From Dermacentor variabilis (Eukaryota > Arthropoda > Arachnida > Ixodida > Ixodidae): a DNA stretch of 64,000 nt. The notes under the pieces were generated by a model that was not told the DNA's origin, made no database searches, and saw only the letters and a list, made by a program, of their open reading frames with translations. Within the stretch, counting starts at the first letter, position 1. Every line of letters begins with the position of its first letter. This document shows positions 11,440 through 22,415 of this stretch, piece by piece. The stretch is taken from the NCBI RefSeq assembly GCF_050947875.1, contig NW_027460390.1, forward strand, positions 1,302,001-1,366,000, in the 5' to 3' direction. The translations under genes and the position numbers were made by a program.

Positions 11440-12315
11440 AGGCTGTCGTGGCCATTTCATCGTCGTCATTCCAGCTTCGTCATCTGACTCTAGTCATGCT
11501 TCCCTCGTCACGTCGTCTTCGCCGACAAAGTGGTCAAGCTTGCCTAATAGCTTCGACCACAACGCGCTTTTGGTCGTGATGCCGCTAGGATGGTTGCTTC
11601 TTCGCCTTTTCAGCTTTGTCATCCGACTGTCGTCATGCCATCGGCGCGACGCTGTTGTAAAACTGTCTTCATATCTTCGTTGTGATATCGTCATCGAGAT
11701 GCCGCCGTGGCCGTTCCGTCATCATTTCTCCAGCTTCGCCATCCGACTTTCGTCATGCCTTCGTCTTCACACTATCGCCCTAACGCCATCGTTGCCATAC
11801 AGTTGTCGTCATGGAATCGTCACGCCATCGTCATCATGCTGTCATCGTCATCCCATTGTCTCCACACTGTCGTCGGGACAAGGTCTCAATTGAGTGGTCG
11901 TCACTCATTCGTTTCTATACCGTCGTCGTGATGTCGTCGTGGTCGTTCAGTCCTAGTTATTCTAACTTCGTCATGCTGCTGTGGTTGTGCTGTCTTCCTT
12001 AGACCCTCGCAATTGCAGTCATACTGATCTCGTCACGCTATCGTCTTACCATCGTAATCACTTCAGATATGTTATCCCAGTATCGTCGTGCCGTAGTCGT
12101 TATACCGCCTTCCTCATCATATTGTCCTCATACCATTGTCATGCCATCGCCATCATTGAGTCGCCGTCATACAGCTGTCTGCATACATTTGGTGCCATAC
12201 CGTCGTCGTGCCGTCGCGGTCGTTCTATAATCATCCTCTTAACTTCGTCATCCACCTGTCGTCATGCTGGCGCCGGCATGCCATGATCGTCGCACAGTCG
12301 TAGTCATCCGGTTGT
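11440..12315 (+). repeat. Degenerate CGTCGTCAT minisatellite, left arm (U1, first part)
   Basis: A dense, irregular repetition of CGTCGTCAT/CATTGTCGTCAT-like words. All frames are open by composition (Ser/Arg/His/Pro rich) and none is a gene. The arm resumes at 15633-16015 after the hAT element. The inverse version lies at 17690-18980. Confidence 0.8.
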
Positions 12316-14032
12316 CATCACATCATTGGCGTAGCAACAGGGGGGGCAGGGGGCCGTGGGCCCAGGGTGCAAGGGGCCAGTGGGAGGGGGGGGGGTGTCA
12401 TATGCCTGAAGAGACCTCTTTTTCCGCCGACTTGACTGGGCGCAAATGGCAAAGAATGCTCCGGTATCCAGTAGCCCGAGCTCATGTACCCGATGCGTTG
12501 CGCCGCAGAATTGTCGGCTGCAGCTCTATCAACACCCCATGAAATAATTGCACGGATGTGCGGGCTAAGAAATTTAATTCCCAAACTATTCGCCTTAGCG
12601 GAATGTTTCATGTGGGGTGTGCCGTGCGTTCATGCTGGGAGCAGGAGTCGCTAAACATAAAGTAAGGCGTTGAGGCTCTTGGGTCCCTCTTCCGTTCAGA
12701 ACGCGCAGCGAAGACGGACAAAGACAGCAGTAAGAGGGCGTACAACGAGCGCGCCCGGCGCTCTCGTTTACGGCGAAGCGTTCGTTGAGAGCGACGTTGC
12801 ATAAGTGTGGCCGTCAAAAGTCGCGAATGTGATTCTCTGGATCGTCTTCAGACTCGGTGCGGCCGAAGAGTTTGGCGGCATATGACTCCACAGGCTGTAT
12901 ATAGTCGCGGGCGCCGCGACGTTCTGCTCGCTTTTACTTCCCCTTTCCAGCTCGCTTCGAGAAGCCGCTGCGAAACCTGCCATTATGTTTCACGCTTTCC
13001 TTCTTACCCTCGAAAGTTTCAGAAAACTGTTGTTATTGTGTGACTTCATGTCAAGTACAGTGTCTGTGCCAGCTGCACAGAATTTAAAATAAAACGTGAA
13101 TTTTGTAAGGGTATTTCCTGATATTCCATGAAGTTATGTGTCTGTGATTACTAGGAACTCGGTAGCGTGAGAAATATGGCAGGTAAGTAATAACCATATC
13201 CTTAACATTCCCCTAATTAGTACTTATAGAGGAAGTACTTCAATTCCAGAATTGAGGATTCAAAGTCATATTATTAACTCAACAAAAATTTCTCAAACAA
13301 AATCGTTTTGGGTGCTACAACCTACGGTACTTTGGCTCTGCGGGCGGCGCCTAGTATGGCAGTAGCGAAAGAAATATGAAATAGTGGACCAGTGAGGTTG
13401 AACCCTCAACCCTCTCCATCGCGAGTGCAGACCAACAGGTTTCGCAGGCACGGGCTTCATCGAGGTCCCTTTTTTTTTTTTTGTGGTGACGCCAAGAATC
13501 GACGCGAAGCGTGCTCTATTCTGTTCCCAAACTTTTGGAGGTACCGCAGCTAGGATAATCACGTTTGTCCGTATAGCAGTAAATAAAAACAAGGCTTTAT
13601 TGATCACAATAAAGAGAAGTCGTAATTGTCATAACATTGGCGCCCGCGCAGCAAGGAGGCAGGTGGCGTTTTCCGTTTTTCTTATACGGTGGGGAGCGTC
13701 ACTGAGACAAAATTTAATCTTCGTTTTCGTTCAGGGCTGCCCACAGGCAAAATACTGCGCGCCACAGAACCTACGACGATTTTCGTGAAGTTGTTATTGG
13801 GCAAGATATGAATGTCGGCCTTCAATTTTGCAAATGCAATGTTGCGGCTAAAATTGGTAATTAAAACTTTATAAATTTTTTGTTACTTGTGACGTGAGCC
13901 GTATTTGCCACGATCCTGCATTTGTATTGGTTGCCAAGCCTTACAGTCTGACAGAAGATGTGCACATGCGCTTATCACAAGTTATCAGTGCAGCAAACTG
14001 TGTTATTTGGCGCAGAAAAAAACAGCGTGTAT

Positions 14033-15420
14033 TAGCCTCGAGCTCCACTGTGGTATAGCTCCACCACTGGAAAAGCTGGTGCCACCATCGGCGTGACCTG
14101 CTATTAGGAATCACGCGGACATAGCGGGCGCGTCAGCAGCTTCGGGAGCGCCGAAGCGAGCTGAAAAGGAAAGTTTCAGTTCCCTCGTACGCTGCGGTCC
14201 TCATTTATTGCGGGATTTTCCCGCTTCGAGTGTCTCCTTTACAACGATTGAAAGCACGAGAATAGGTAGTGGCTGCCTTTGAAGGTGCGTAACATGGTAG
14301 GCTACTGCTCGGTGCCGCAGTGCCGGACGTACGCAACGGAGCCCGGTGTCAGCCTTATTCATACGTAGCCGCAGGACAAGAAGCTGCGTGAAGCTTGGCT
14401 CGCGAAACAAAACCGGCAGTCATCGGCTACAACTCGGGTATGCAGCAAGCACAGACGCGAGGAAGATTTCTGCTTCGGCCCCCGGTCTGCAATGTTCGAA
14501 AAACGCGCACTGAGACGCTCGCCCGAGTCCGCTGCCCGACTAATGTCATGACGGTTTGGTCTATGAACTTGTCGATGCTATATATACTGGCAAGGTCACT
14601 GGAGTGGATAGGGAGCGGTAAGAAGCACAAAAAAAAGAACGCATGGCATATGGTCATGTTTGTGTAATGAATAAATGCACTGGATTACCAAAAAAGAAGC
14701 AGTGGGAAATCGCACGCAGAGAACACGGATAAACACATAGTGCGACGCAACTCGAGAAATAATATTGAAACGTCGAAGAATTTAGAAAAAAAAATATTGA
14801 ATCATCGCGACGTCCGGCACATCAGTCCCCGTAGGCGTCGAAGTCTCTACAATGAAATTATTTTTGAACAGATCTGATAGCGCCCACGCAACATTGGTTG
14901 CTTGTGTACTGTCATATGCTCATATTCTACAGCCTAAAGCTCATGACACGGTGCGAAAACGCGCACGCGGCGAAAGCGAAGTGGTGCGCGGACAAGCATG
15001 CAGACACGCAGTCGGTCGCTGCATTGTGGCTTCATTCTATTATGCTCCATTTAGATATACGAACACTATAAGACCATATTTCACATAGTTTGGTCTCGGC
15101 GTTTGCCTACCTTTCACGCAAGAAGCCGGTTCGGGAGACTAAATCGCGGCGACCACGCACAGTGGCGTTTAATGTACGTATTCGGTAAAGAGATAGCGTC
15201 TGTAAACAATTCTGTGCTTTCAGTTTGCCCAAGATTATTATTTAGACAGTAAACAACTTCTCTCGTTTCGAAAGTACTTACAGAAATTTCCGGGAGAGCT
15301 CCCGCGTGGTGTTTTCAGTGAGCGCTGACAGCAAAACCTATGAGGAGCGCGCCGCGTGATCCCTCACCACGCCAGCGAGGCGCTTACTATAGATGGCGAC
15401 TCCGTAACTCCTCGCCGCCA
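14033..15420 (+). mobile_element. THAP-domain DNA transposon, non-autonomous (inside hAT)
   Basis: Same family as 39786-41161 on the other strand of U2. The ends read TAGCCTCGAGCTCCAC and CCTCGCCGCCA, and are flanked by AT on both sides. It contains a THAP-domain frame at 14294. A 16 bp internal duplication near the left end (CTCCAC...CTCCAC) distinguishes it. The rest of the element has no open transposase frame. Boundaries are set by comparison of the two copies with their flanks. Confidence 0.72.
14294..14551 (+). pseudogene. THAP zinc-finger domain (transposase N-terminus), nonsense-mutated
   Basis: THAP domains are C2CH DNA-binding fingers found at the N-terminus of P-like and related transposases. 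This 85-codon frame starts MVGYCSVPQCRTYA. Cys5, Cys10, Cys50 and His53 fit the C-x4-C-x39-C-x2-H spacing, and PQDKKLREAWLAK matches the usual proline/tryptophan region. Codon 25 is TAG (14366-14368). The U2 element (about 40914-40660, minus) carries the same TAG plus loss of Cys10 (to Gly). No catalytic domain follows. Confidence 0.72.
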
Positions 15421-15632
15421 ATACCTGCTGCATTCGCGACCTCTGGGAAAGAAAGCGAAGGAGAGGGGGACCCGGGGGACGTGCGCGGTGTCCAAAGCGG
15501 CTGTACTGGTGCTGAAACCCGGAAATTGTCGATATCCTCGCCTTCCTCGACTACACCTGGGGGGGGAGGGGGGTGACAGAAGACCTGTGAGCCCCGGGTG
15601 CCAGACGACCTAGCTACGCCACTGCATCACAT

Positions 15633-16015
15633 TGTCGTCTTGATAATGCCAACCGAGTCATTTTATTGTAATTATGCGGCCTTCCTTTAATCGCGATCAT
15701 GCCGCCGTTCCCATGCCATTGTCGACATTGTGTCGCCTTCAGACGTTCGCTGTCGTGCATCCGTTGTCCCACCGTCGTCGTAAAGTCGTCATGCGGTCGT
15801 GCTCGTGCCATCGCCGTCATTCCAGCTTGTTTATCCGGTTGCCTTCATCCGGTTGTAGTTATAGTATCGTCATCATTTCACCATTGTCATCTCATTGTCT
15901 TCATGTTCTCGACGTCATACTGCCTTTGTTGTTCGACCGACGTTTATCCTTGTTCCTTCCATCGCCGTCACAGCGCCGTCGTCATGGAGTAATTGTCGTG
16001 CCATCATTCTCGTTA
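15633..16015 (+). repeat. Degenerate CGTCGTCAT minisatellite, left arm (U1, continuation)
   Basis: Continuation of the arm at 11440-12315, displaced by the hAT insertion. In U2 the arm is continuous (45290-46440). Confidence 0.8.
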
Positions 16016-16039
16016 GCAATTTTGCCAAGCAAGTGTGAT

Positions 16040-17640
16040 AGAAAAATTGGCCTATAATGGATGCAGGACGCGTCGCTCAAAGAAGAAGTAATTCAAGTAT
16101 TTCATGACAACTCCAAATTAGAAATAAACGATATTCAGCAGTATGAATTGTCACAACATCACTTGAATGATAATTGCATAACCGTCGACAACCATCTTCA
16201 GATAGGTTCCACCATAATTTTTTTCAAACGTATTCAAACTCGAGGGCTTCGGTACTAACGGTAGAGTTAATCACACTTGCGTTCTGTCGGTCATAGTGTC
16301 CAAGCTTCCTGATTCCCGTTTTTGTCAACTGCATCTTACTCGCCGTTCTCAACTCTTTTTGGAGGGTTCGAACATTCAGATTCCCTCTCTTGTGAGCGAT
16401 GCTGCAACATCCTAAACAGAACCGATTTAGAGCACGCGGGAACCTTTAGCAACCACTGCTGATACTTTTCCGCCACTAGATGTTAGTCAAATGAGTAATG
16501 TGGGCCTTGGCTGTTTGGAAAGAAAGTGAACGCACTTGAATTTATTACTATCGCCGATGGTATACATGACTGGTGTTAATGTTCGTCTCGTTCACCGAGG
16601 CTCAACAACAGAGAGGTAGCTGTTGTGAACGGTGACGACACTCACTATTCGTGAGACACACCGATCCTGATGTGTTTCAAATGAGGACGCATCATCTTGC
16701 ATGAGGTCACAGTCTTCCTATTTGGTAGAATATTTTGATACAGTTTACCTTCTATTGAAAGTTAATTTTCACTGAAATGTTAATCAATATAGAAAAAGCG
16801 ACCGAAAAACATAAAGCAATATGAGCGCTTGAATGGGCCGAGGTCGAACAGGTTGTTCTGTTATAGGTGCCTCTTGCGGTTGTTTGAAAACAAATGGAAG
16901 TGATAGGACTCAAGCCCAGTGAGATGTCTACGAGTTCTTCGGGGTCACTTTGCATTTTCTTTAGCTTGTTTGTAGGATCAGCAACCGCTTTTTTCATTGT
17001 CCCCCTTTGAGGGCCCAGGGGTTGAAGCTCAGACCAGCACAACGAGAAGCATATCTGGCGCTCCCCTACTTTTGCAAAATGGCACACCCCGCATGTGCTT
17101 AGTTCTGGTACTTCCCCTCACATTACCTCGTAACACGGTGGGGATGCTTTAAGATGCAGCTGCATTAGTTTTCGCTTTACAAGGGAAATATGTTTCAAGC
17201 TAGGAAATTAGCTCGGAGCTTGCTGCGCAAGTGGAAAATAGGATGTAGTAATTGTGGCTGCGGAGCATGCGATTTCTTGAGCGAACATCAGAATAGGGTA
17301 GATTGCACACACGCTACTAGTGCATATGTGCTACTAGTGCTGGCATTTCTATGTTGGGAAGTGCTCTTACGCTGCAAGACTGACAATAGCATTAGATATT
17401 TTAGCCACACTTTTAGATGAAGTAGGATTTTGAGTAGAGTATTGGATTTAAAAAGATACAGTAGAACTTTTATCACCATGACTGTCGACGGTAATTGAAT
17501 TAGCATTCAGGCAATGTAGCGAGGAACCGGATTTCTCAAGTCAGTTTTATTTGAAATCGTTTGCGGTCATTCTGACACTTGAATAGCTTCAGTTACATGT
17601 GGCGCCCAGTCTAGGTTGCATGGACTCACTTTGCTTTTGG
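16040..17640. other. Core between inverted minisatellite arms (U1)
   Basis: Single-copy-looking, AT-rich sequence matched by 46470-48060 in U2. A 65-codon plus-strand frame (16061-16258; U2 46489-46686) is open in both, but of about 11 base differences most change an amino acid, so it shows no protein constraint. No transposase motif was found. Confidence 0.5.
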
Positions 17641-17689
17641 CACTCGCTTGCGAAGGTCGCGTATGAGTATGCTAGGACGTAGGGAAGAC

Positions 17690-18980
17690 GATGGAGCGTC
17701 AAAGGTGGTGTGCCGACGACAGCATAACCGACAATGACATGACGATTGCGAAATGATAATGATAGTATAAGGACGATTGCTTGATAACAAAGGTATAACG
17801 ACGACGGCAAGACGACAAAAGGATGACCAAGCTACACTGACGATAATGACATGACCACGACGGCACGGCGACGACAGTATGACAACAGATGCATATAATA
17901 GCGACAGTCTGAAGACGACGCAGTGACGAAGATGGCATGACAACAGCGACATATCAGGATTGAATGACGACACCATGATTATCATAGAATGACAAACAAG
18001 GAACCTAATCGGACCGACACAGCAGGTATGACTACAACGCCATAAGGACAACGGGATGACGTTTTGAAGTGACAAGGATGGTGCTGGCGACATGGCAGGC
18101 AAGGATGGTGCCAAGGCATGCCATGGTGACATTGGCATGCCAACGGCTTTGTCTCGACGGCGGCATGACGACGAATGTATAACAACGAATGCTATACGGC
18201 GACTGTATGATGACGACGCAGTGTTGTTGGGATGCAAATAATGGCATGAGGACAATGGTATAAGTTCGAATGCGCGATGACGACTACGTCACGAAGACTG
18301 TATGACCATGAGTATGTGAAGGCGATGGCGGGACGATGACAGCATGGCAAAACTAGAATGACGACTATCACATGACAACGAGAGCCCCGCGGCAGTATGA
18401 CAACGAATGCGAGACAACTGTAGATGGCGCGATAATGACGGCATGACGAGAGTCGGATTACAATCCTGCAATGATGACAATACAAGAATCATAACGACAT
18501 GCCTACCAGGAGCACATTCCTAGTAGCCGGCGGTATTAGACAATTCGCGAAGCGGGGTCAGTGTACAGGGCGTGACGACGACAGTATGACGAGAGTCGGA
18601 AGGCGAAGCTTTAATGGCGACGCTGAAATGACCACGACGGCCTCACGACGATGTTATGACAACAAATGTATGACGTCTGTGTAAGGATGATGGCGTGACG
18701 ACGACGGCATGACAAACCTGGAACGACGACAACGCAACGACCACAAAGGCACCAAGGCCGCGAGCACGTACCTAGTGGCACAAGTTGTCACAAATTGTCA
18801 GATTACTCGGGCCACTGTATCGGCGTAAAATGCATGACGATGACTGCAGGACGAGAGTTACATGATGAAGCTTTAATGGCGACGATGGAGTGACTGAAGC
18901 GGCATCACGGCTACGCTACGAGCACATACTTTGTGGCCGTAGCTTAGATTGGACGGCACCGTCTTCAGGCAGTCGCTGTC
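17690..18980 (-). repeat. Degenerate minisatellite, right arm (U1), inverted
   Basis: The same words as the left arm but in reverse complement (ATGACGACGGCATGACGACA-like). With 11440-16015 it forms two inverted arms around a core of about 1.6 kb. Confidence 0.8.
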
Positions 18981-18989
18981 ATGGATCCG

Positions 18990-19290
18990 TTGACATACTG
19001 TCGTCGCCATGCTGTCGCAGTCGCGTAACTTGGGCTACTAGATCGGCGTAAGAGGCTAGACAGATATATAGACATATAAGCTCAAAACACGTAAAGAAGA
19101 CAAAGAATGCTAACCGCATTAAAATACAGTTTTCCTGAAATGTGAGATCGCGTTACTTGCTTTGAGAATGAACAGCAATCCCACCATGTCACAAGAGCGT
19201 GAATATTTAATTTGAGGGTATTCAGTGAAACAACGAGCATTTTCTTTCTTCTTGAATGTCGGCCAGTGTTCAGTCCTCGTACACGTTGAC
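18990..19290. other. Linker between minisatellite arm and F-box pseudogene
   Basis: Matches 49350-49920 in U2, where an extra segment of about 180 bp (containing 49598-49752) interrupts it. No feature recognised. Confidence 0.5.
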
Positions 19291-19429
19291 TACGATATAC
19301 TTGAATGTATATCTAATGACTGGAAGCGGAGTTTGCAGTGTGCACAACACTTTTCTCCTCCAAGACACGAAAAAGAAAGCTTCCCCACTTTCATCCGTGA
19401 GCACTGCTCCTCCAAATAGCGCATGTAGT

Positions 19430-20663
19430 TCATCGAAACATCCGTGTTCCACTGAGGTTCCACTCCCTGAGGTTCCACACCACACGTGTCATATCGTACT
19501 CTGCGGCCTGCGACGTGCAATGTGCACGAAGCACGAACCAAGTATGGCCCTTGGTGGACTTGTCCAGAACATCTACCACCGTGATCAACTGGCTTGCGGT
19601 CTCCGCTACCTCAGAGACAATGTCCAACTGGGCGCGAACAAGCCTCGGGAGCGCGATGAGCATCCTAAGCAGCATGTCTCGCCTGCAAACGCCGTATACT
19701 GCGACACTTTTTTGGTCCTTGCAGTCGTGCACCAAGTTGAGGACATACTCGCTGAGCGTTCTGGAACTGATGGTGACGTGAGGAAGCTTCTTTCTGGATT
19801 TTTGCAGGAGATGTTTGGTGTTCTTCCATGTGGAGCTGTTGAAGATCAAAGTGTTCGTCGAATTCTCTCGGCGTACTGAAGAGGGAGTCGAACCACCAGG
19901 TTCCGTACTCCCCATCCACTGAAAGGATCCGGAGCTTGAGGAAAGACTGAAGTACCTTTGCCACTGTCACGTCGTTCTCGTTCCAAACGCTGCCGATCTG
20001 GAGTAACTTCAGGTTTGGACGCGCCTTAGACACGTACAGCAATCCGCCTGTGCATATACGAGTTACTGAGAGGCATGCCAGATGCTGCAGTGATTTGATG
20101 CACCCCCATGAGCTTCTATGGCGTACCCGATTCGAGTTGATATCCAGTCGTTCAAGCAAAGGACAGCTGGCGTACAGCTGGCGAAGAATGCCGTCCTCGA
20201 TGTAGACTTCTCGCGAAGTCAAGAATACTCTCAGGCATTTTAAGCTCTGGAGAAGGCGTACGTCATCTGGCAGCGGCGTATCCTTTCCACGCAACGCCAG
20301 GGCGGTAACTGACTTGCAGATTCGCAGAATGATTGCCATGCTGCGATGTGAGGGCCCTCGGCAAGGTATCACCAGCTCATTCACCAGTTTGAAGTGTGTC
20401 GAGCAAGGAGCGATGTCTTCTACGCAGATAATTGCGCAGACATTAAGCTTGCGGATCAGGGTGGCTCTGTTTAGGCCCTCGTCCTCCGGATGCTCTCTTT
20501 GCATGTCCCGCAGGTTGATACGCACCGCTGTCCAGAGGCAAGGGTCGAAGGCTAACCTCTTCCATCGCTCGTACACCTGGGCTATTGTCGCGAGCCAGAA
20601 TTGCGGGAGGTAAGCGAATATCTTGAGGACGAGTTCAACTGGGAGGTTGTCAAAGTGCAACAT
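19430..20663 (-). pseudogene. F-box/LRR protein gene, frameshifted (U1 copy)
   Basis: F-box proteins recruit substrates to SCF ubiquitin ligases through Skp1. The ATG at 20663 opens with LPVELVLKIFAYLPQ then YERWKRLAFDPCLW, a textbook F-box (residues 4-50). Leucine-rich repeats follow (for example LLQSLKCLRVFLTS, CPLLERLDINSNRV, LQHLACLSVTRI, LKLRILSVDGEYG) to about residue 265. After WWFDSL the frame breaks: the conserved continuation RRENSTNTLIFNSSTWKNTK lies in another minus frame, which runs to 19430. The C-terminus also differs from U2 because of a small tandem duplication (near 19440-19475). No intron signals explain the break. Upstream of the ATG is a GAAGAAGAAG run. Confidence 0.75.
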
Positions 20664-20913
20664 CTTCTTCTTCTTCTTCCTTCAAAATTCTGGCACGCAC
20701 CCACGAGGAGGAGATTGGCCATGGCACTCAATGGAAACATAACGTCAACTTCTTGCTTCCTGTTAACTTATTCATCTGTACTATCCATATTTAATTAGTA
20801 GTGAATATAAATTATTTTTCTGTTCCCGTTTCTCGAATAGTCATGCCAGTTTTGCCGAAGATGCTATATTACGAAAACAACGCGATTCAGTGTTAATAAT
20901 GAGGAAAATGTGC

Positions 20914-21690
20914 TTAACATGAGAGTCTCCCAGTCGCAATGACGTACTCATGCACAACCTGACACACTTCCCTCCGGGCTCGACCAGGGGTACTTGCCCC
21001 AAAAGATAACATGTTAATCACCGAGAGAGCAAGGCCCATACGCGATAGGGGCTGCTTAAAGTAGGTGTACCTTTCGGAATTATATTTTCGGAGAAAGAGG
21101 GGGAAATGGTACGGTGATTCTATATCCCCACATGATGCATAAAGGTTCGATGCTGCGATCCCACACCTATTCTTGTACATATTTAGTTGAGGTATTCGAC
21201 ATCGTAATAGTGTAATGGAAACTTCGTATTGCCGAGACAACAAGACCGCACATTCCAGGCGAATGCTAAATGTTGGTAATCCGGTGCAGCAACGAGGGGG
21301 CTCATTTTTCCTACCTAGGACTTGTCGCCATGGGAACCTTGTCACCGTTAGCAGAGTAAGGTTGGGTATAAAGAAACTCACTGCCTCCAAGCGCAGCTTT
21401 TGCCAAGCTGTCTGTAATCTCATTGAGTGCTAGTCCACAATGTCCAGGTATCCACAAAAACCGGATTGTGTAGCGATCGGTGCAATGATGAATTATTTGT
21501 GCTTTCCATCGACGTAAGAACTGACAGGCAATCTGCGAGCAATATTGTGCGACACATTTTTTTTTAATTTATATACGGCCAAGCATATGGCCATGAATTC
21601 GGCCACATAAAATTGGTGTGTAATCGGGAAGACGGATAGCAAAGCTTCATGACAGTGTTTGAGAGCAAACGCCTATCGCTGATTTCTCAC
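20914..21690 (-). mobile_element. I-like LINE relic: RNase H end and C-terminal finger (U1)
   Basis: Minus-strand frames show RNase H remains (ILLADCLSVLTSMEST) and then FIPNLTLLTVTRFPWRQVLG, CGIAASNLYASCGDIESPYH and the C-terminal C/H-rich block typical of RNase H-bearing LINEs. In the U2 copy the RNase H end reads LRIPGHCGLALNEITDSLAK, which carries the GH and N-E motifs. Broken and truncated on both sides. Confidence 0.7.
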
Positions 21691-22415
21691 CTTATTATCA
21701 GGCGTCCGTGGACACTGCATTATATAAGGGAAAATCTTCCAAATACTAATTCCAAAGTTCGACTAGCGTTTGCTTGTCTATGAAATTAGCATTCCTTGGA
21801 AAGCGCAACATGGCCGCGCTAATTCAGCGTTCCTCTTCTACTTTTTCTTTGACCCCTAACGCTATCGTTTTATCAAATATTTTTACGAGAGCGATATCTG
21901 GGTGTTCTTATTTCTGTATGAGGAAATAAACTATGAATTGTCACTGGTGTGCCTGAGAATGTTTACTATCACTATATCGTGTTGCATAGGCGCCGACTAC
22001 CTCTGGAGTTTTCCGGGGAGAGGGGGGCTCAGCTCAATACGGACGATGCCGGTGCCTCCCCCCTCCCCCCCGCACACGCACACATACACGCACACCTAAA
22101 GTGCCATAGCGAGAGCTTTCTCACCCACATCATTTCAGGCTTCTTTTGCCTTTCCTCGACCTTTTTACTTGAAATTTTACTGGGGCTAATAGCTCACTGC
22201 ATAATTGTTGGCGCGGACGTGCAAGGCTTCTAATTCATACTTTCGCTTTATTTCTGCAAATCCGGACAATAGGAGGACTCACGCATTCGAAGATCTAACG
22301 GCGGCTGCCTCGTCCGTATTTTGTCACTTCAACATTGTTTTAAGTTTCCACACAATATATACATACACAATATATATGAATATACACACAGGACAAAGCT
22401 TATTATATATCTGAA
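21690..22415. other. Anonymous sequence, no gene recognised
   Basis: Matches 52270-53035 in U2. A G/C-rich segment (about 21985-22085) starting GCATAGGCGCCGACTAC resembles ends of tick MITE-like repeats, but no inverted partner was found. Confidence 0.45.

Larger units (their letters stand above)
12324..15624 (+). mobile_element. hAT-type DNA transposon, non-autonomous, with nested insertion
   Basis: The ends are CATTGGCGTAGC at 12324 and GCTACGCCACTG at 15624, imperfect terminal inverted repeats of the widespread CAGTGGCGTAGC type. An 8 bp target duplication (CATCACAT) lies at 12316-12323 and 15625-15632, as expected for hAT. U2 (around 46050) has the empty site with a single CATCACAT, proving insertion. 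Subterminal G-runs flank both ends. No hAT transposase or BED finger was recognised in 12340-14030. A THAP-containing element occupies 14033-15420. Confidence 0.88.

Noticed and set aside
11540..12300. Ser/His/Arg/Pro-rich open frames in the minisatellite (also 15674-16057, 17626-18492, 45368-46485, 47993-48595)
   Set aside because: Composition of the CGTCGTCAT repeats leaves frames open; no conservation of frame between units.
16061..16258. 65-codon ORF conserved in both units (U2 46489-46686)
   Set aside because: About 11 base differences, most changing an amino acid; the frame survives by chance over a short distance.
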